Under the pieces are notes generated by a model that was not told the DNA's origin, did not search any database, and worked only from the letters and a program-made list of their open reading frames with translations. A program made the position numbers and the translations under genes. This document shows positions 5,093 to 7,444 of a stretch of 7,444 nt of DNA, one piece after another (position 1 is the first letter of the stretch; each line of letters begins with the position of its first letter). The stretch is from JAWXUK01 sp044432725 (GTDB lineage Bacteria; Bacillota; Clostridia; Oscillospirales; Oscillospiraceae), in the NCBI GenBank assembly GCA_044432725.1, contig JAWXUL010000069.1, positions 1 through 7,444 on the forward strand, written 5' to 3'.

Positions 5093-7444
5093 CTTCTCAC
5101 TTTCTTAAAATAAATTCTTTTTCTTAATATTATAGCAACAGCCATCATGCTGAGACCACACAAAATATAGGTGCTTGTGCCACTGCCACCAGTGTCTGGG
5201 AGTTCGGTGACTTCGTAAGTATTTAGGAAGATAATGGAAGCACTTGTGTCATAGTTTCCATCGGTATCAGTGGTCGGTGGGGTGGGGGACGTGCCACTAT
5301 TTACGGAAACAGTAACAGAGTCAATGGTATAGGTTGTGGTGGTATCAGTGTCTGTATTTTCCACAGTTTTACCAACGACCACAGTGACAGTATAGGTTCT
5401 TGTGTCAAAGACAAAGCCCAGATAGGGGTAGTTTATGCTACTTTGTGTTTCTGTGACAGTAAAGACATAAGTACCATCTTTCTTAAAGGCGATGGAACCA
5501 AATTCAAAGCTACCATCACTACCACTAGAGGCTGTGCTGTCAGATGGCATAGTATAGCCATCTGTGTCCCCAGAACTTGCTTGTAGAACGAACTGGAAGC
5601 CATCTACAAAGTAACCTGTGTTGGTGGTTTTCGTCCCAGCTAGGGTGAGGGAGGTGTTGTTGTAATGCTCTTCCCGTTCCTTGCTATCCATATAAGGCCA
5701 AAGGTGGATTTCCATAGAGCCAGAGTAAACATTTTGCGCAATCAAAGCACCATTCACATTCCCACCACAGAAGGCTTGGGAAACAGTCCAAACATTAGAA
5801 GCATTTTTTGAACTTTCATAGGCGTAAATATTGGTATTTGGCGCCACCATATGCCCCACAACGTTGATTCCAGAGCCAGCAAAGGCGATGTTGTTTGTAA
5901 ATACGGACAAATCCCAAATCACCTTGTTCCCAAGATCGCTGTATTCTCCGTCTTTCCCTTGGTCAGGGGTAGGGAGGAGGTAAGGGTTGGTATGGAGTGC
6001 ATCTTTAATATAAATGTTGGGGAATAAGATGAAACCACTCCCTGTAATCAAAGAACCACCTTTTAATGTGATACTGGTGGGGGTAGAATCACTGCTAGAT
6101 CCGTAAAAGAATTGATTTCCAAAATCCAGTATAATGTTTTCTGGCTTGGTTCCACTGGACACTGTATAATGATAGCCATGTTCTATGGTCAGGGCATTGT
6201 CAATGGTGGCAGTGCCAGTGATGTTTCCATGATCGTCCAAAGTTGTAACAGTTGTTTTGGCAGCTACGTTACTGACGTCCACGGTTCGATGTCCCAAAAC
6301 AGAACCAGCAATCGAGCCGTTGCTTTGCAGTGTGCTGATCCCTTGGTCAACTCCAGTTTTCAGATCAGAGGAACTGATAAAATTATCGTTTTGTAACACT
6401 GCCCCCACTTCTCCATCATAGTTTGGAGATAGGAACAGATTCGTGCCGTTGGAAACATATTCCAAGATACTGGTGGTACCATTTTGAACCACAGAGTATC
6501 CCGTTTGTGGAATATATAACATGGGAATATCAGAACCACTGGTAAAGGTCTTTTCCTCGAAATCATAAAAATATCTTGCATTTGCACCCGGTAACGAGGC
6601 ATTATAACTAGCAGCATTAAAAATACCCACATAGGAGGAAACACCCTTGCTTCGCTCTGAAAAAACAAGGACGTTCGAGGAAATTTCATTTGCGTTCCGT
6701 TTCGCTTCCCCAAGGGCAATGATAGGTCCAATGATGTGGGAAGATTCTACATTGCCAAAAGAAACCACATTATAATGATTCAGAAGATACAGTAAATTGT
6801 ATTCCCCTCCAATGCTCTTAAAGGTATCATCCGTGGTTTGTTGGGGGAGATCTTCTGTGACTGTGGCCACAAAATTGGTATAGTCTTTTCCGCCCAAATT
6901 AGAAAGCGTGCCCCCAGCCACTAACGGCGTATCATACTGCCCCAAAACCTCTTGTATGCCAGCTTTAAATTCCACAGCAGTGGGGTTATTAAAGGAAAAG
7001 GCAGAAAGTTCGTAGGTTACTGTATCATAAATAGAGTCAGCAGTGATGTCATCCACATAAGTTAAAATATTGGGGATAAAATATGCTTGATCCCCCGATA
7101 AATTATTTATGGTGATATAATGAATGGCGTTGAGCATATTGTTGGCAGGGTCAGTATCAATGCCGTAATTCAATGAACTGACCACATTTCCGTTGGGAAG
7201 GTGAATATTCATTCCGTACACGTTAGGCGCTGTCACTTGGGTATTATTTTTGTAATAACGTGCGATGATGGTCACTGTGTAAGTGACTGTTCCATCTGGC
7301 AGATGTATCCTTGCCATGCCATAGGGGTTTGCAGCTGAGTGAGTGGAAGGTGTCTGCGTGCCACCGTCTCCATCTCCAGAGCCACCGTCTCCATCTCCAG
7401 AGCCACCGTCTCCATCTCCAGAGCCACCGTCTCCATCTCCAGAG
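5089..7444 (-). CDS. Large adhesin, probable tip pilin, N-terminus outside the window
   Basis: The frame is open to the right edge. The Met at 7317 is internal: 42 codons precede it in frame, it has no Shine-Dalgarno site, and no signal peptide follows. Visible order: four SGDGDGG repeats; a segment of unknown type (residues about 1-170 counted from the 7317 Met); a choice-of-anchor A, ice-binding-like adhesive domain (about 173-541, from YNLLYLLNHYNVVSFGNV to GNVNGALIAQNV...EIHLWPY); an FctA-like pilin domain (about 555-702) with candidate isopeptide residues Lys563, Glu623 in YVFTVTE and Asn699 in FLNTY; LPDTG (706-710); a membrane segment (about 717-731) and a basic tail. Known: such proteins are wall-anchored or pilus-tip adhesins. 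Being first of the visible pilus genes, larger than the backbone and rich in putative adhesive sequence suggests the tip. The ligand is unknown, and a separate N-terminal binding domain may lie beyond the edge. Confidence 0.9.
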   Translation of the reverse strand, partial: SGDGDGGSGDGDGGSGDGDGGSGDGDGGTQTPSTHSAANPYGMARIHLPDGTVTYTVTIIARYYKNNTQVTAPNVYGMNIHLPNGNVVSSLNYGIDTDPANNMLNAIHYITINNLSGDQAYFIPNILTYVDDITADSIYDTVTYELSAFSFNNPTAVEFKAGIQEVLGQYDTPLVAGGTLSNLGGKDYTNFVATVTEDLPQQTTDDTFKSIGGEYNLLYLLNHYNVVSFGNVESSHIIGPIIALGEAKRNANEISSNVLVFSERSKGVSSYVGIFNAASYNASLPGANARYFYDFEEKTFTSGSDIPMLYIPQTGYSVVQNGTTSILEYVSNGTNLFLSPNYDGEVGAVLQNDNFISSSDLKTGVDQGISTLQSNGSIAGSVLGHRTVDVSNVAAKTTVTTLDDHGNITGTATIDNALTIEHGYHYTVSSGTKPENIILDFGNQFFYGSSSDSTPTSITLKGGSLITGSGFILFPNIYIKDALHTNPYLLPTPDQGKDGEYSDLGNKVIWDLSVFTNNIAFAGSGINVVGHMVAPNTNIYAYESSKNASNVWTVSQAFCGGNVNGALIAQNVYSGSMEIHLWPYMDSKEREEHYNNTSLTLAGTKTTNTGYFVDGFQFVLQASSGDTDGYTMPSDSTASSGSDGSFEFGSIAFKKDGTYVFTVTETQSSINYPYLGFVFDTRTYTVTVVVGKTVENTDTDTTTTYTIDSVTVSVNSGTSPTPPTTDTDGNYDTSASIIFLNTYEVTELPDTGGSGTSTYILCGLSMMAVAIILRKRIYFKKVRR
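7360..7443 (-). repeat. Four 21-bp tandem coding repeats (SGDGDGG)
   Basis: Four identical copies of a 21-bp unit lie at 7360-7380, 7381-7401, 7402-7422 and 7423-7443, and the window ends one base into a possible fifth. Read on the minus strand in the adhesin frame, each encodes a Ser-Gly-Asp-Gly-Asp-Gly-Gly heptapeptide. Perfect identity indicates recent expansion or homogenisation. The protein segment would be a flexible acidic linker. Confidence 0.96.

Noticed and set aside
6360..6731. Alternative minus-strand frame inside the adhesin gene
   Set aside because: It lies wholly within the choice-of-anchor A region in another frame and shows no domain or start signal.
5089..7317. Adhesin gene starting at the Met at 7317
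   Set aside because: The frame continues upstream for 42 codons to the window edge, there is no Shine-Dalgarno site before 7317, and no signal peptide follows it although the protein has a wall anchor.

Overview
The window is a piece of a Gram-positive (Bacillota) chromosome that holds most of a sortase-assembled pilus operon. All supported genes lie on the minus strand, so transcription runs from high to low coordinates. The evidence is three successive surface proteins ending in cell-wall sorting signals (LPDTG, LPETG and a variant LTQTG), two sortases, AG-rich Shine-Dalgarno sites and a U-tract terminator. Sequence style (AT-leaning, K2N-type fimbrial domains, a choice-of-anchor A adhesin) suggests a gut-type Clostridia or a relative. 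That placement is inference; no taxonomic marker is present.

In transcription order: (1) 7444-5089, a large adhesin, probably the tip pilin. It is cut by the window edge inside a Gly/Asp heptapeptide repeat, and carries a choice-of-anchor A domain, an FctA-like isopeptide domain and LPDTG. (2) 5092-3278, the backbone pilin, with signal peptide, pilin lysine, D2 and CnaB isopeptide domains and LPETG. (3) An 81-nt gap holding a strong hairpin inside an array of alternating C and G runs that reaches the next ribosome binding site. (4) 3196-2303, a class C (pilin-polymerising) sortase. (5) 2306-1305, a minor, probably basal, pilin with one CnaB domain, a flexible Gly/Asp linker and the odd sorting signal LTQTG. 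(6) 1321-719, a second, smaller sortase. Genes 1/2 and 3/4 overlap by 4 nt and genes 5/6 by 17 nt, so the only real intercistronic gap is the one between backbone and sortase C. The likely pathway is secretion of the three pilins, polymerisation by sortase C through the backbone lysine, capping by the adhesin, and attachment to the wall through the basal pilin, perhaps by the small sortase.

The 514 bases after the operon (718-205) contain two tandem hairpins, one a classical terminator. They also hold a possible broken small reading frame interrupted by a single in-frame TGA, and two copies of the 9-bp near-palindrome ATGASTCAT. The last gene (204 to the left edge) begins a zinc-ribbon protein that runs into VVGEVPP heptapeptide repeats. 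Both window edges thus fall in unrelated 21-bp in-frame coding repeats.

Most of the window is a recognisable pilus locus. The points most worth a second look are the LTQTG signal paired with its own sortase, the C/G-run array between backbone and sortase C, the missing sortase C lid motif, and the TGA-interrupted small frame.
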